Source: Cristatella mucedo
Lineage: Eukaryota > Bryozoa > Phylactolaemata > Cristatellidae
Assembly: GCA_009760855.2 (NCBI GenBank)
Contig: WPIO01000003.1
Location: forward strand, 3,158,001-3,222,000
Direction of reading: 5' to 3'
DNA length: 64,000 bases
Shown: positions 23,794-33,655 of the stretch, one piece after another
Layout of the letters: every line of letters starts with the position of its first letter
Numbering within the stretch: position 1 is the stretch's first letter
Notes under the pieces: model-generated
Told to the model about the DNA's origin: nothing
The model's input: the letters and a program-made list of their open reading frames with translations, nothing else
Databases searched by the model: none
Program-made: the position numbers and the translations under genes

Positions 23794-25204
23794 CTTAGAG
23801 ATAGGGCTACGTGAGTGTATCGGACAGAGAATCTTGTGTGCACAACTTCAAGTTCTTTAATTGGAAAATACCCGTCTCTTGCTTAAAAAAGCTTACACGT
23901 GACTTCACGGGCGTCCCTGCTGCAGTACATAAATCAATTCAGACATTCCCCGAAATCAAAAGTATTTGTTCACTTTATATTAATATATTAAATAGTTCAT
24001 TAGTAAAAAGGCTAAGGTAGCATCAAGCGGTTATTGTCTGAAGTCAATCAGCTGACAATCTGTTTAAGCGTTGGACCGAGGGTGAAAGAAGGACGCTAAA
24101 GACTTACTGATTCAATCTCCCCAAGTATGGGGATACTGTGTGTCGAAACCACTGACCGGTCAATAAAGTCCAAGCAGACTTCAGAGAAGAATGCATTTGG
24201 TATCAATATTTTGGCAGTTGCATAAGCTTTGGCTAATTATTTTGCAATAGCTATACTTTTCCAGAAAGGCTACATATTTTTCTCGAGTGGATCTAAAGTT
24301 GACGGCCTTGACATTGTGTCACCTAACCCTTAACGTTGATGCTTAGTTGTCTTGGCAAAACGATTGCCCTCGATTGAGATAGCGTGAGCTGTGCCAGTCG
24401 TAAGGAATGTTTATGACATTTAGAGCTGCAGAGCTAAAACATGTAGATAGTCTCCTCTATAGCCCATGGCTATACTCGATGGCTACTCGGCATTTCAGTC
24501 ATTCGGTTCTCATTTTAGGTGGAAACAACTTTCTTCCCCACCATCATTTATTTCCTTCGCTTCTTACACCCATAATTTCTCCAGGGCATTTTTTCGCATT
24601 TGAATAGTCGGGGTCAGCTAAAAGTTCGGTATACGTTATACCTAGTTCGGTATACGCCAACTTGGGCTTCTTGGAAAGTACTCGCTTGAGCTGGCAAAAT
24701 TGCCGAATCGCAGAAGCAAGCAGTAGTGACTGCATTGTAAAAGTAATTTTCCTGTATTGCAAAATTCAAAAAGAAACATTTTTCTATTCCGCCGGAAATA
24801 TAAAAGTATTTAAAAATGCCAATTTAAAAAAATTAAAATCTGCTCCACAGTGTCTGTTGTTTGCAGCTGAATTAAGGTCTGTGTAGCCAGAGGCAGACCT
24901 GGGATATTCATCTGGATCCGCACGATTTTAATGTAAGGCGAGAGAACCACAAGATTTAATTATAAGGGAAAAGATCCGCAAGATTTTAATTTAGGAAAAA
25001 ACCGCAAGTATGAAAAGAAGTAGCGCAAAATCTTAACGGTCATTAAGACGTGAGCTGGATGTAAGCTCATCGAGGAGGAAATAATTTCGTCGTAGGTGAC
25101 GCACAGACGGAACGCCGAAATAGGGTGTGGAATAGGTCACCGCGCCAAAGCAAACACCCCTGCCCCTGGCTGGGTCACTGAGAACAGCTACTAGTCTACA
25201 TGCT
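23794..25204. other. Intron sequence with a 29-nt tandem repeat
   Basis: Mostly unassigned. AGTTCGGTATACG appears twice at 24623-24657. At 24916-25045 a unit like CCGCAAGATTTTAATTTAAGG recurs three to four times about every 29 nt. The open frames at 24407-24886 show no family. Confidence 0.4.
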
Positions 25205-25735
25205 GGCTTTCATGAGGTGTAATGTAATGTAACGTATCTTCATCTGTAACTACACAAAGCCATACAGACTATATGTGTGTTACGCAGGAGAGTTTTGTAT
25301 AGCTCACTCGCAGCCAAAGCGGCTTTGGGTACGCATTAAAGAGCCAAATGACTTCATCTCACTCAGTGAAGAGAAAGTGGGAAGCATAGCTGAACCAGGA
25401 GAGCAATTGAGGTAGCGAGTAGCTTGGAAGTAGCCGCTCAGGACCACTGGAAAGGATGAACCATAGCTGGTTGCAGGGGAGTAGTTGCCATTGCATTCGG
25501 CTCGTGGAGGCGATTTCTAAAGTCTAGGACCTGCAGAGCTAAAGCTTCTGTTGTTAACTGTCTTTAAGCGGAGGAATGAAACCGCTACTTTAGTGTCCAT
25601 ACAGGACCTGAGGGCACGAGGTTGGTGAAACTGGTGCAACAGTTCAGCTAGGTACGGAGGAGCCAAGCAATGGCGGGCCTTGCGGGTCAGCGTAAGAGCT
25701 TTCCTCTGTATTAGTTGCTTAAATAGCCGCTAGAT
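25205..25735 (-). mobile_element. LINE family A, 3' part
   Basis: Read on the minus strand, the ORF2 C-terminus (actttctcttcactgagtg, ccactggaaaggatg region, ctgcaggtcctagactttag) matches the family-A copy at 8885. It ends in a short ATTAC-type tail at the left edge. Many disabling changes are present. Confidence 0.8.
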
Positions 25736-26164
25736 GCGAAGGGTTTTGACACAATTTTTGTGACTGGACACTTGGAGTCCACGTAATAAATAACTCAGCC
25801 TTCAATTTGCAGTATAGAAGTCGTGCTGCTTGTTAGTCACCTCAAGAGCCTTATACTCGATGTAACAGCTTCCATTGATATCTAGCATACTGCCTTCACA
25901 CGGTGCAGCTTAATAAATAGCCTAAGTCATCTATTTATCTTAGCTTACATACAGTTATTATATTTTAATGAAAGTGCTCAAAAGTTGGCTTTGCACAATC
26001 CAGGTTCAGTCAATGCACGTGTGAATGTGTTTTAGAATTAATCCAGTCACGACCCTCAACTCTTGAAGTAGATTTATTCAACTTAAATCAGTTGAGCTTA
26101 GACATGCTTTAAGGAAGTGGTAAACTCTCCAAGGCAATAGCACGCCGTTTGTCGTGATAGGTCA

Positions 26165-27255
26165 ATAATAATAGTAATTAATACATTCGATATTTTGCCC
26201 TTAGATAACCCAATCTCTTTATGAGCAATTTACATTTGCTGCCAAGGAAGCACGATCGAATGGTTAGTGGTAGCATGCTCAATAAACAACAAGAATAACA
26301 TGGTTTGGGGTGAGATGCACAGTTGTCTGAATGAATGTATGGTTGGTGGCAGCATGCACAGTATAAGCACAAATAAGCACACTAAGGAAGAGTCACACGG
26401 AGCTACTAAATACTACGATAACTAGATGTGTTTTAAATATCTTTAAATGTTGTCTATTCAGGAGATGTCATGACGCAAGTTGGGAGTGAGTTCCAGGCTT
26501 TGGAGCTTTGTGAACTAAAGGCACGGTCTCCAAATAGTTTGAGGTTAGTAAAAGATGTAGATAAATAACTAGATTTAAAAAGCGAGTGCTACGAAGCTTA
26601 GCCTGGTTAGGGAGTAGATCTGATAGGTAGGCAAGAGCCAAAGAATGAAGGGACCTACAAGTGAGTGAAAGAGCCTTGAAGTCGATGCATTGTTTGTCTG
26701 GTAGCCAGTGTAGGTCACGAGAAGTGATGTGATGTGGCAACTGCGACGTTCACTGCAGACAAGTCAAGCCGTAGATACCTGAGCAAGCTGTAAGCGCCTG
26801 CTTGCACAGACCTGTAGATCAGCAAGCAATGAGCTGAAGAAGTGGATACCGGATGTCACAAATGCATGGACAAATTTAAAAGTGGTATCTTTGTCTAAGA
26901 AACCCCGAATTCGTTTTAGCAACGTTATGATGTTTGACTGTGGAGCTGATATTGCAGTCAAATTAAAAGCTACTTTAGAACAGGACGCCTGGATTTCGTG
27001 CCAATTTAACTGGCCATATTCCGTCCGAGCAAATTTCGAGGGTTAGCCTCTCCAATTTCTTAATCACGCTTGCTTTGCCCATAACAAGTAAGTTGGTTTC
27101 ATAATCATTCAATTTGAGAAAGTTTGCTGCCATTCGTTTGCTGATGCCATTAAAACATGCAGCATGGGAGTTGAAATGATTTGACATGCTTGATTGCTGG
27201 GATGAATCAAAGCAAAGGTACAACTGAGTGTCATCTGCATAGAAGTGAAAGGTTG
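26165..27255 (-). mobile_element. LINE family B, longest minus-strand copy, with YADD motif
   Basis: Minus strand, 5' to 3': FHFYADDTQLYL at about 27210-27250 (reverse-transcriptase catalytic YADD), MAANFLKLNDYETNLLVMGKAS at ~27070-27130, LLKRIRGFLDKDTTFKFVHAF at ~26880 and LTCRSLHSLALAYLSDLLPNQA at ~26600. The family-B 3' UTR and TAATAATA-type tail end at 26165. The segments lie in different frames, so it is a decayed copy. It sits just upstream of exon A of CTHRC1-like copy 2. Confidence 0.88.
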
Positions 27256-27710
27256 ATGGTTAGAACGTATTGCTGGTACTAAATGTGAGCCTACACGTAT
27301 AAGATGACATGCTAGAAGCCGACTGTGGCCTCACCACGAACCTGATTGTGGCATGCTTGAGCTTTGCTATTGTCCATGTTGAACAGAACTGATTCTTAGC
27401 ATTCTTTTACAGTCGATGGTTTATACAAAGAAAAGAAGCAACACGGCTCTGAGAGTCAAATGGATGGCGATGACTCGTATTTATGTTTTGAATAACACTG
27501 ATTACTGCAGCAGATGGTAATTTCTTAATTGTATCAGCGCGTAAAACCCTGTTTTGATTTGCTCGACAAATACCAGCCGATGTTATCTTCAATTTCCTAA
27601 GAAATTTTTTGGAACCCGAGTTTTTCCCACATACTTTATTCAGCATAAATATTCAATTTAGCTATTGAATAATCACCCTATTGCTGCAATGGACTAAATC
27701 AAATATTTAA
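27256..27710. other. Unassigned sequence between a LINE and exon A2
   Basis: The minus frame 27407-27646 has no recognisable content. No AG that could serve as an acceptor lies close to exon A2. The last one (TTTAG at ~27660) is followed by an in-frame stop at 27695. Confidence 0.45.
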
Positions 27711-27902
27711 TGTTTGCTGTCAAATGCGATAATGCTGCAATAACAATTGTGGAATAATATTGCTTAAAGTTGAGATTTTTTTGTTCAAACACTAGGTACG
27801 TTACAGTAAATGGCACAGAATGCAATCCAAAGATCGAGTTTCTACTTGGAATGTTTGCAAGCACATTCTCTTACTCACGGGATAATCGAAAAACTAGAAC
27901 AA
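27711..27902 (+). pseudogene. CTHRC1-like copy 2, exon A, broken
   Basis: One frame reads KCDNAAITIVE, a TAA stop at 27755-27757, then RFFCSNTRYVTVNGTECNPKIEF and RKTRT. This is collinear with exon A1 (KMAANTALRV ... CGRYYVTFNGTECTDPATIEF): 22 positions separate the aligned asparagine and arginine, against 24 in copy 1. The donor GTGAG at 27903 is kept in phase 1. No acceptor is present: TGTTTGCTGTC sits where TGTTTGTTGCAG is in copy 1, and the first residues of the exon are missing. This suggests a small deletion across the splice site. An alternative acceptor (CACTAG at 27795) would rescue only the second half and enter in phase 2. I judge this a pseudogene, but a shortened form cannot be excluded. 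Confidence 0.75.
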
Positions 27903-28042
27903 GTGAGAGCCCTTGCACGTGTATTCAATTTTGTGGTGTATGCATGAAGCTCTCGAAATAAATACTTTGTTCCCTTCACTACCTGAGATAAAATATGTGA
28001 TTTTATCGCGCATTTCAATTTTGTTCAATTTAACCGTTGTAG

Positions 28043-28323
28043 TGGAAGGCCTGTGCTACAATCTAACAGCCGGTGTCTACTTACTGACTGTGCGTGTTGG
28101 TTATTGTGACCAGTACATTACTCTATTACCGGATACTCACACTGGTTGCTGCTCTAGTGTATCCCGATTCATGGTGGACGAAGTTGTTATTGGATCAAAA
28201 ATGCAAGCAGGTAGGAAGCATTACATGAAACAGAAATCTTGTGTACAGGCGGTGATTAGTAATGCAGTTTCATTGAATCTAGGCATATTTTTCCTCACCA
28301 TTCTTTTAAGAACTCATAGGTAA
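28043..28323 (+). pseudogene. CTHRC1-like copy 2, exon B with C-terminal extension
   Basis: The exon follows AACCGTTGTAG, enters in phase 1 and pairs with the phase-1 donor at 27902 across a 140-nt intron. It encodes VEGLCYNLTAGVYLLTVRVG, YCDQYITLL, then SSVSRFMVDEVVIGSKM. This matches the CTHRC1 end (V-E-G-L-C, G-x-C, S-V-S-R-x-x-x-[DE]-E). Copies 1 and 3 stop soon after this point. Here the frame runs about 40 residues further (RKHYMKQKSC... to TAA/TAG at 28323), as if the original stop had been lost. A GTAGG at ~28210 might act as a donor instead. The exon looks open and well kept, so loss of function in this copy rests on exon A. AATAAA occurs at 28758. Confidence 0.8.
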
Positions 28324-29144
28324 AACAGTGTATTGTGTGTTTAAAACCTTGTTCAAAGTAAAATAGGGCACACATAGTCAATTGGAAGCAGGATATCCTG
28401 TTCGGAGGTCAACTCGGAGAAATGAGAACGCGAGAGGCTACGGTTAAGAAGTCACCTAAAAAAGAAACCTTGTCTTCACTTAAATCACGAGAAGTTCCAT
28501 ATTTTTGATGCAATCGGGGTGTATCTGAAGTATTCTCACATCGAAACAAGTTTTGGACAAACCGTACTTAAAATTGGCTCTATTTTTTATGCAAACTAAA
28601 GTCTCCGGATATGGTGGGAGTATATTAAAAACACTAGGAATAACACCATAAATATTAGCTAACCTACTTTTAACAGTGTATTGTGTAAGCAATCATTCGG
28701 GCTTAAAAAATGCTGCTACTCAGGTCAAGGATACCAGTATTCTCTTAGCTTAGAATTAATAAAGCGCCATTTTTTGGAATGAACCAGCAATCCTTGCAAG
28801 TAGAGGTGATTGGTATAAGAATATTTGCAGAGGTATGTGGCAATAGTAATCTCAAAAACACATAAACATATCCAAACAATAATAGCCGGAAGTAATAAGT
28901 AATGAGAATTGATTACTTTTTTGTTTTGAGAAACTCATAGAAATTCGCAAAGCATAAACAATGGCATGCAATTAAAGGCTGTAGATACTAGCAGCCAAAT
29001 CTTTATAGCTGCAGAAAAGCAAAGCGGTGGTCGCAGCAGAAAAGTAGTAGTAGTAGCAGAAAAGTATTTCCGAGCTGCAAGGCTAGAATCCGTGACACCC
29101 TTGACTAAGACCCGGCTGTGCAGCTGACAAAGCCCAGTAGATTG
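28324..29144. other. Intergenic between CTHRC1-like copies 2 and 3
   Basis: No gene seen. GCAGAAAAG recurs four times at ~29010-29070 as a small repeat. Confidence 0.5.
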
Positions 29145-29320
29145 GTAAGCCGTAATGGCACACTAGGTAAGACGGTTGCTTTCACGACCTCGATCCCGAG
29201 GTCGTGGGTTCGATTCCTGCGGTGGGCGATCCTTTATCGTCACTGCAAGCTGTGGCGATAGCCGTAAAAGGCTCTTCTGTCGCTATACAAAAGAGGCTCT
29301 TTAATCAGCTAGGATTTTTT
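29145..29320 (+). mobile_element. tRNA-derived SINE family W, best copy
   Basis: It carries an A box-like TGGCACACTAGG and a perfect B box GGTTCGATTCC. The body has gtcactgcaagctgtggcg, ggctcttctgtcgctatac and ttaatcagctagg, and the 3' end is T-rich. It is similar in all parts to the copy at 13353. Confidence 0.82.
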
Positions 29321-29453
29321 TAGATAACCCAAGTAAATTTGGACTTAAAATGTTATACCCATTGCTAGGATTATCAATCTGCTATCACTAAAGTGAAGAC
29401 TAGGCACTAGGAAATTCAGTGTACGGGCACTGTCTGATCAATGGCTTGGAACC

Positions 29454-29630
29454 ATGAGACTGAACGCCGACTGCCTCTGCCGAGCCACCTGCCTGTGGTT
29501 GCTCGTTATTTTGAGATTACTTCTCTTCTTGAATCATGCCACTACACACCATGCGTTCGCAAGCAGTCGTTCACTGGTTGCCAATGACACGGCCACGGCT
29601 CTCTCGTGGGGCATTTCCCAATGTGCTTGA
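29454..29630 (+). CDS. Short ORF with signal-peptide-like start, possible first exon of copy 3
   Basis: The ORF begins MRLNADCLCRATCLWLLVIL, followed by RLLLFLNHATTHHAFASS. This is a basic N-region, a long hydrophobic core and a small-residue cleavage region. It is 58 codons, ending in TGA at 29628-29630. Its position, 1.1 kb after copy 2 and 3.9 kb before exon X3, fits the missing secretory first exon of copy 3. The only phase-1 GT dinucleotides near its end are poor donor matches, so the link is unproven. It could also be an unrelated or chance ORF. Confidence 0.3.
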   Translation: MRLNADCLCRATCLWLLVILRLLLFLNHATTHHAFASSRSLVANDTATALSWGISQCA

Positions 29631-30234
29631 ACCAGCTTAAGTCGATCCGTAGATGGGCTTTCTTGTAACGACCAAAAAAGGCGTAAGAACTAGTAACTGT
29701 GACTACATTTTCAAACGCAAAATGCGCTTACTAACGCAGTACACTTGCATTGAATAAGCAAAGTTATTTCTACTGTAAGAAATATTTTTAGTCATTCCGT
29801 GTAAATTTTCGTTGATTGCTGTTTTTCGCTAAAGCTGTGTACGTTGTAACCTATCCATAAACATCCTTCCTTAGGGCACGAGTAAAATTCCTAAAATATA
29901 AATTTAGTCCCCGGAGAAAAGCGAGTGGTATATTAATATAAACATTGTATATTGACTTTACCTATAGGTTGCTTTTGAGAACTATATGATTGAGAAAGTT
30001 TGAAAAAAGTAAAAGGACCAGGGCAAGGTATGGGAGTACATTTGTCGCTAGGTCATTAATAACTAATGTCATCGTTTTGCATACGCCTGTCTTTAGTAGG
30101 ATAACCTAAGTCAAAGATATATAACACAAGTAGCTTGATAGATGGATCAATGCTTTTATATGAATGCTGTAGTTAGTAGGGTAACCAATTATCTGTCACA
30201 TCTAGCACTGCTCACGACTGAAGCTTCAGGTCTG

Positions 30235-30767
30235 GGGGTAATGGATATTGACCTGCACTGGCTTCCAGTCACGTAACTCATCGAACTTCATGGTACTTTC
30301 ACTCACTTTTAGGTCTCTTTATTCTGTGACTCCAGCCTTCCTAGCAGATCTGCACCCCAGCAGGCTAAGCATATTAACACTCGCTTTTTGGAATCTAATC
30401 ATTTACCTATACCTCATATGAACCTCAAATCCTTTTGGAGACCGTGCCTTTAGCTTGTATGATCCTACATCCTTGAATTCACTCCAACTTGTGTCACGAC
30501 ATCCCCTGACCTGACCACATTTAAAAAGAAATTAAAAACACACATATTTATCTCAGCATATAGTGGGTCCACGTGATTCTTCTTTTACGTCCCTATGCAT
30601 GCTGAGACTGTGCATGCTGCCACTAAATATATTAGCATGCTGACTCTGTGCATTTCATCCCTACACATGTAGCTTGTTCTCATTAAGAATTCTACCAAGA
30701 ACAATTTGATTATTCTGACTTTGCAGCAAATTTAAAGTACCTAGAAAGAGATTGATTTATCTGATAG

Positions 30768-30836
<69 letters not shown>

Positions 30837-30838
30837 GT
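30235..30838 (+). mobile_element. LINE family B, 5'-truncated, tail expanded to TA repeats
   Basis: cactttcactcacttttaggtctc, gactccagccttccta and the 3' UTR (gcagcaaatttaaagtacctag) mark LINE B. The final gagggcgctttatc part is altered and runs directly into about 32 TA units at 30769-30833. Confidence 0.78.
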
Positions 30839-30964
30839 ATGAATATAAATATTATGGTTATTATTAAAGATATCCTGGCTCAAAGAGATGTACTATCCTG
30901 AGGCTGACTTTTGCACTATGTACGGCGCAGCCACTTCTCCATCCTGCCCTTTCTGTCATAATCT

Positions 30965-31035
30965 ATAATAATAACACACTTTATAAAGTGCCCTCAGCGA
31001 ACTCAATCTCTTTCTAGGCGCCATTCATATGCTGA
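30965..31035 (-). mobile_element. LINE family B, 3' tail only
   Basis: On the minus strand, tctaggcgcctagaaagagattgag-like sequence is followed by gagggcactttataaag and TTATTAT. Only the terminal ~70 bases remain. Confidence 0.65.
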
Positions 31036-31169
31036 TGTAAGTATTAATCGACGGTCTTTCTGAATCATCGATGCTTCATTTTTCTGGTTCAATGTTTTCT
31101 CTTAATTGTAAGAGATGATCTCTGTTTGCAACAATATCGCTGGCCTGCAACTAAAAATACTTTATCAGT

Positions 31170-31386
31170 TAATAATAACAATGCATTCGATATAGCGCCC
31201 TCAGAGAACTCGATCTCTTTTTAAGCACTTTAAAAATGCTGCAAAGGAAGCACGATTAAATAGCTGTAGCCCGCTCAGTGACAATAATCATAACATGGTT
31301 AGGGGTGACTCGTTTACGATCAACATGCAAACATGGTAAGCGGCCACAAGCACAGTGTCAGAACCACATAAATCCATAAAGGGTGA
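31170..31386 (-). mobile_element. LINE family B, short 3' fragment
   Basis: The minus strand shows the family-B 3' UTR (gcagcatttttaaagtgctt, gagttctctgagggcgc) and a TTATTATTA terminus at 31170. It also has the upstream noncoding part with hatGTCACCCCTAACCATG-like sequence. Confidence 0.7.
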
Positions 31387-31599
31387 GGTTTTTTCAATAT
31401 AACAGGTGATTCAAGTAAATAAATTTTGGGAGGCACGTTCAGAATCTGCAACTAGTGTTAACATAGCTTTTCATGATTTAAAAAAAATTACATTTCAGTT
31501 TACATTATGTTTACATGCTATACTGAAGCTTTTAGTCAGTTATTTACTAAAATTACTATATATTTTACTCAACAATTTATCAATTATCTTCGTTTATTT

Positions 31600-33019
31600 A
31601 TTCAAATGCTTAGCTTTTAAACAGCGTTTTCCTGGACTTTCTGCTCCACTCAGCAGCTGCATTGTAGCCCTTAATCACGTTCTCAAAGATTTGTAAGTGG
31701 TCAGCAGACTTGTGATAACCGAGAAAATTCTCCACCACAGATCTAAATTCATTCCATGCCTGACACTCTAACCCAGTCATTTTTTATACTAATGTGTCTC
31801 TCTTCATCATTCTTTGACCTTTGGACAAACAAAATGCGTTTTACATTTACCCTGGTAATCTGAGGACACGTTTCTTGCAAGCTTTTAAAAGTATCGCCGT
31901 CTAGGTTTAGAGCCTTGAAGCAGTTTTGCCTAAATCTACAGGTAATGTGCAAGGGTAGAAGCTGTAATTTCTTGCTGTCAACAAGAGGAGGCTCTCGGAC
32001 GTTATCACTCTCCGGCTCAAAATGTGTTTGCTCTAGTCTATCTGTCTATCGGTAATTTTGAGAATCAGCTCGATCCCACTGGCATAAAAAGCATGAATAT
32101 GTTGTTGCCTACTTAAAGTTCATGCAGAAGGGCAACACAATTTAATAATAATGCCTTATATTGTTCTTATGATGTTGATCATTTTGATTTCATCGAGAAG
32201 TAATTTCATGTTTTTGTATGTCTCTTACATCTGTACAGGATGTACAACCGGCAAAGAGAATAGTTCTCAGCAATTGTGAAGTAAAACTTTCTTAAAACTA
32301 TGGTTCAACGAATCAGTGAAGAATCTACATTCAGTTGGATCATTACACTTTTACATTTGGTTAACTAGATCCTTGACGTTGCTGCAATAGACAAGTGAAT
32401 CCTTCGTATAAAAGTACGGAAGAAAATCTTTTTTTTTCGAAGTCTATACCAAAACAATCTCATTTCAGGAGCAAGACAATTTTTTTAACCTAGAAGCAAG
32501 GAGTTCAATTGAGTAATTAATAAGGTCAAGGTTTCTCACCAAGTCATCAACAATATATTGTGACGTTAGTTAAGGTTTTGGAACTTCAAAAGCATCATAT
32601 TTTCATCATCGTCACACTCAAAAGAACTTGAATCACTGTCAGTCAATATATCAACAAATTTAAGAGGTGGAACACTAACCCTCACCGCATCACTGTGAGG
32701 TACAGGTCACATTTCTTATGGTACGTTTGGATATTGACATTTAGGGTGTTTTTCCTTGTTGAAGCCCTGCATGCTGGAGAGACAGACATAAAAATCCAAA
32801 ACATGCTCAATTTGTCCTCTCTAAATCATGGTACTTCCAATGGCATGCATTTGGATTGATTTTTGAAACCATCCTCTCGAATTTTCCACACACGCCTTGC
32901 ACACCGCATGAGTTGCTCATGTCCTTTCCCGATCTCACAGTTTGCATCCAAAGTAGGCGTGACAGCACTGTTTCTTGAATGTGGTAACTGCTAGCGCTCT
33001 TTCTTCGACATTCGCCCAA
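31600..33019 (-). pseudogene. Decayed copy of a widely amplified uncharacterised invertebrate gene family
   Basis: On the minus strand, pieces of one protein appear in the right order but in shifting frames. They are: MGECRRKSASSYH (33019); PVPHSDAVRVSVPP and DILTDSDSSSFECDDDE (~32690-32610); NYSIELLASRLKK (~32510); DPTECRFFTDSLNHSFKKVLL (~32340); SLPVVHPVQ (~32260); KNMKLLLDEIKM (~32200); REPPLVDSKKLQLLPLHITC (~31990-31940); FKALNLDGDTFKSLQETCP (~31920-31870); and EFRSVVENFLGYHKSADHL (~31740-31690). I recognise this as a family found in many copies in cnidarian, arthropod and other invertebrate genomes (motifs ND/DLVRDLNLSK, E(W)RLFIDSSK, PVAHS and FVKALDKDG). Its function is unknown and its copy number suggests a transposon link. 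It is antisense to CTHRC1-like copy 3 and riddled with stops. Confidence 0.7.
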
Positions 33020-33554
33020 AGATGTAACATACTGTGTGCTCAGAACTATTACACTCCCTTGGAATAGTAAATGAAAAAAAAAACATTACTTTATTTAAGA
33101 AATCATATAAAAATGTGCACTTCGATTTAGAAAAATTTAGCAACGGCCGCGTATGCCATTAAGTGACTGTAAACAGTAAACCCTATGAAAGCCAAAATCA
33201 GTAAACATACTGCGGAATGTTAAAGGTCACCTGATCTTTGATAAGCAAAATCTAGAAAATGTAATGCGCCAAAGCAAGAAAATACATTCAAAATAATCAT
33301 TTGTGATAGATATTTGATAAATAACACAAATTCAAGACAGCTGATATAATTGCGATCAAGTGATTGGCTGATAAATTGGTTAGCTGTAGAAAAGTGATGT
33401 ATAGTACTGGCTGATTCTTTGTGTTTTTGAACAGAAAAATAGAGATAAATACTATTGAACTCAAGTGAATACAGATTTTAGGCCATGCGATTAATTCGGC
33501 CTTAGATGAAATCATCCATAATAAAGAGAGCAACGACTTGCATTTCCTTTACAG
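33020..33554. other. Unassigned sequence ending in the acceptor of exon X3
   Basis: Nothing recognised. The stretch ends CATTTCCTTTACAG at 33554. An ATG at 33506 is in frame with exon X3, so a start there without splicing is possible but gives no signal peptide. Confidence 0.4.
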
Positions 33555-33655
33555 TGACAACTTCCAACGGAACAATTTTTAAGCTTCCATTTTTCAACTT
33601 TGTTCATTACTCTTGGTACAGCATAAATGATAGCACTACCGCCGGAGTCCTCAAG
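33555..33655 (+). CDS. CTHRC1-like copy 3, exon X
   Basis: A 101-nt exon, the same length as exon X1, between TTTCCTTTACAG and the donor GTAAGC at 33656. It enters in phase 1 and leaves in phase 0. It encodes TTSNGTIFKLPFFNFVHYSW, then YSINDSTTAGVLK. Joined to exon A3 (TMTYKKFSNSTG...IGDSRIF), it aligns with the CTHRC1 run W-x-x-x-x-G-L-x-S-G-L-I-Q then F-x-x-N-x-x-N-T and F-S-G-D-L-R. The tryptophan and the G before the exon end are kept. The intron to exon A is 8.0 kb and holds LINE B, a SINE and a tandem repeat. Confidence 0.62.

Noticed and set aside
29145-29230. Genuine tRNA gene suggested by A and B boxes
   Set aside because: The acceptor ends do not pair, the sequence continues into a conserved ~100-base non-tRNA body, and the same unit recurs at four other places. 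It is a SINE.
32233-32275. Terminal exon after TCTGTACAG on the plus strand
   Set aside because: It lies within the minus-strand fossil gene, the frame ends after about a dozen codons and it has no family match.
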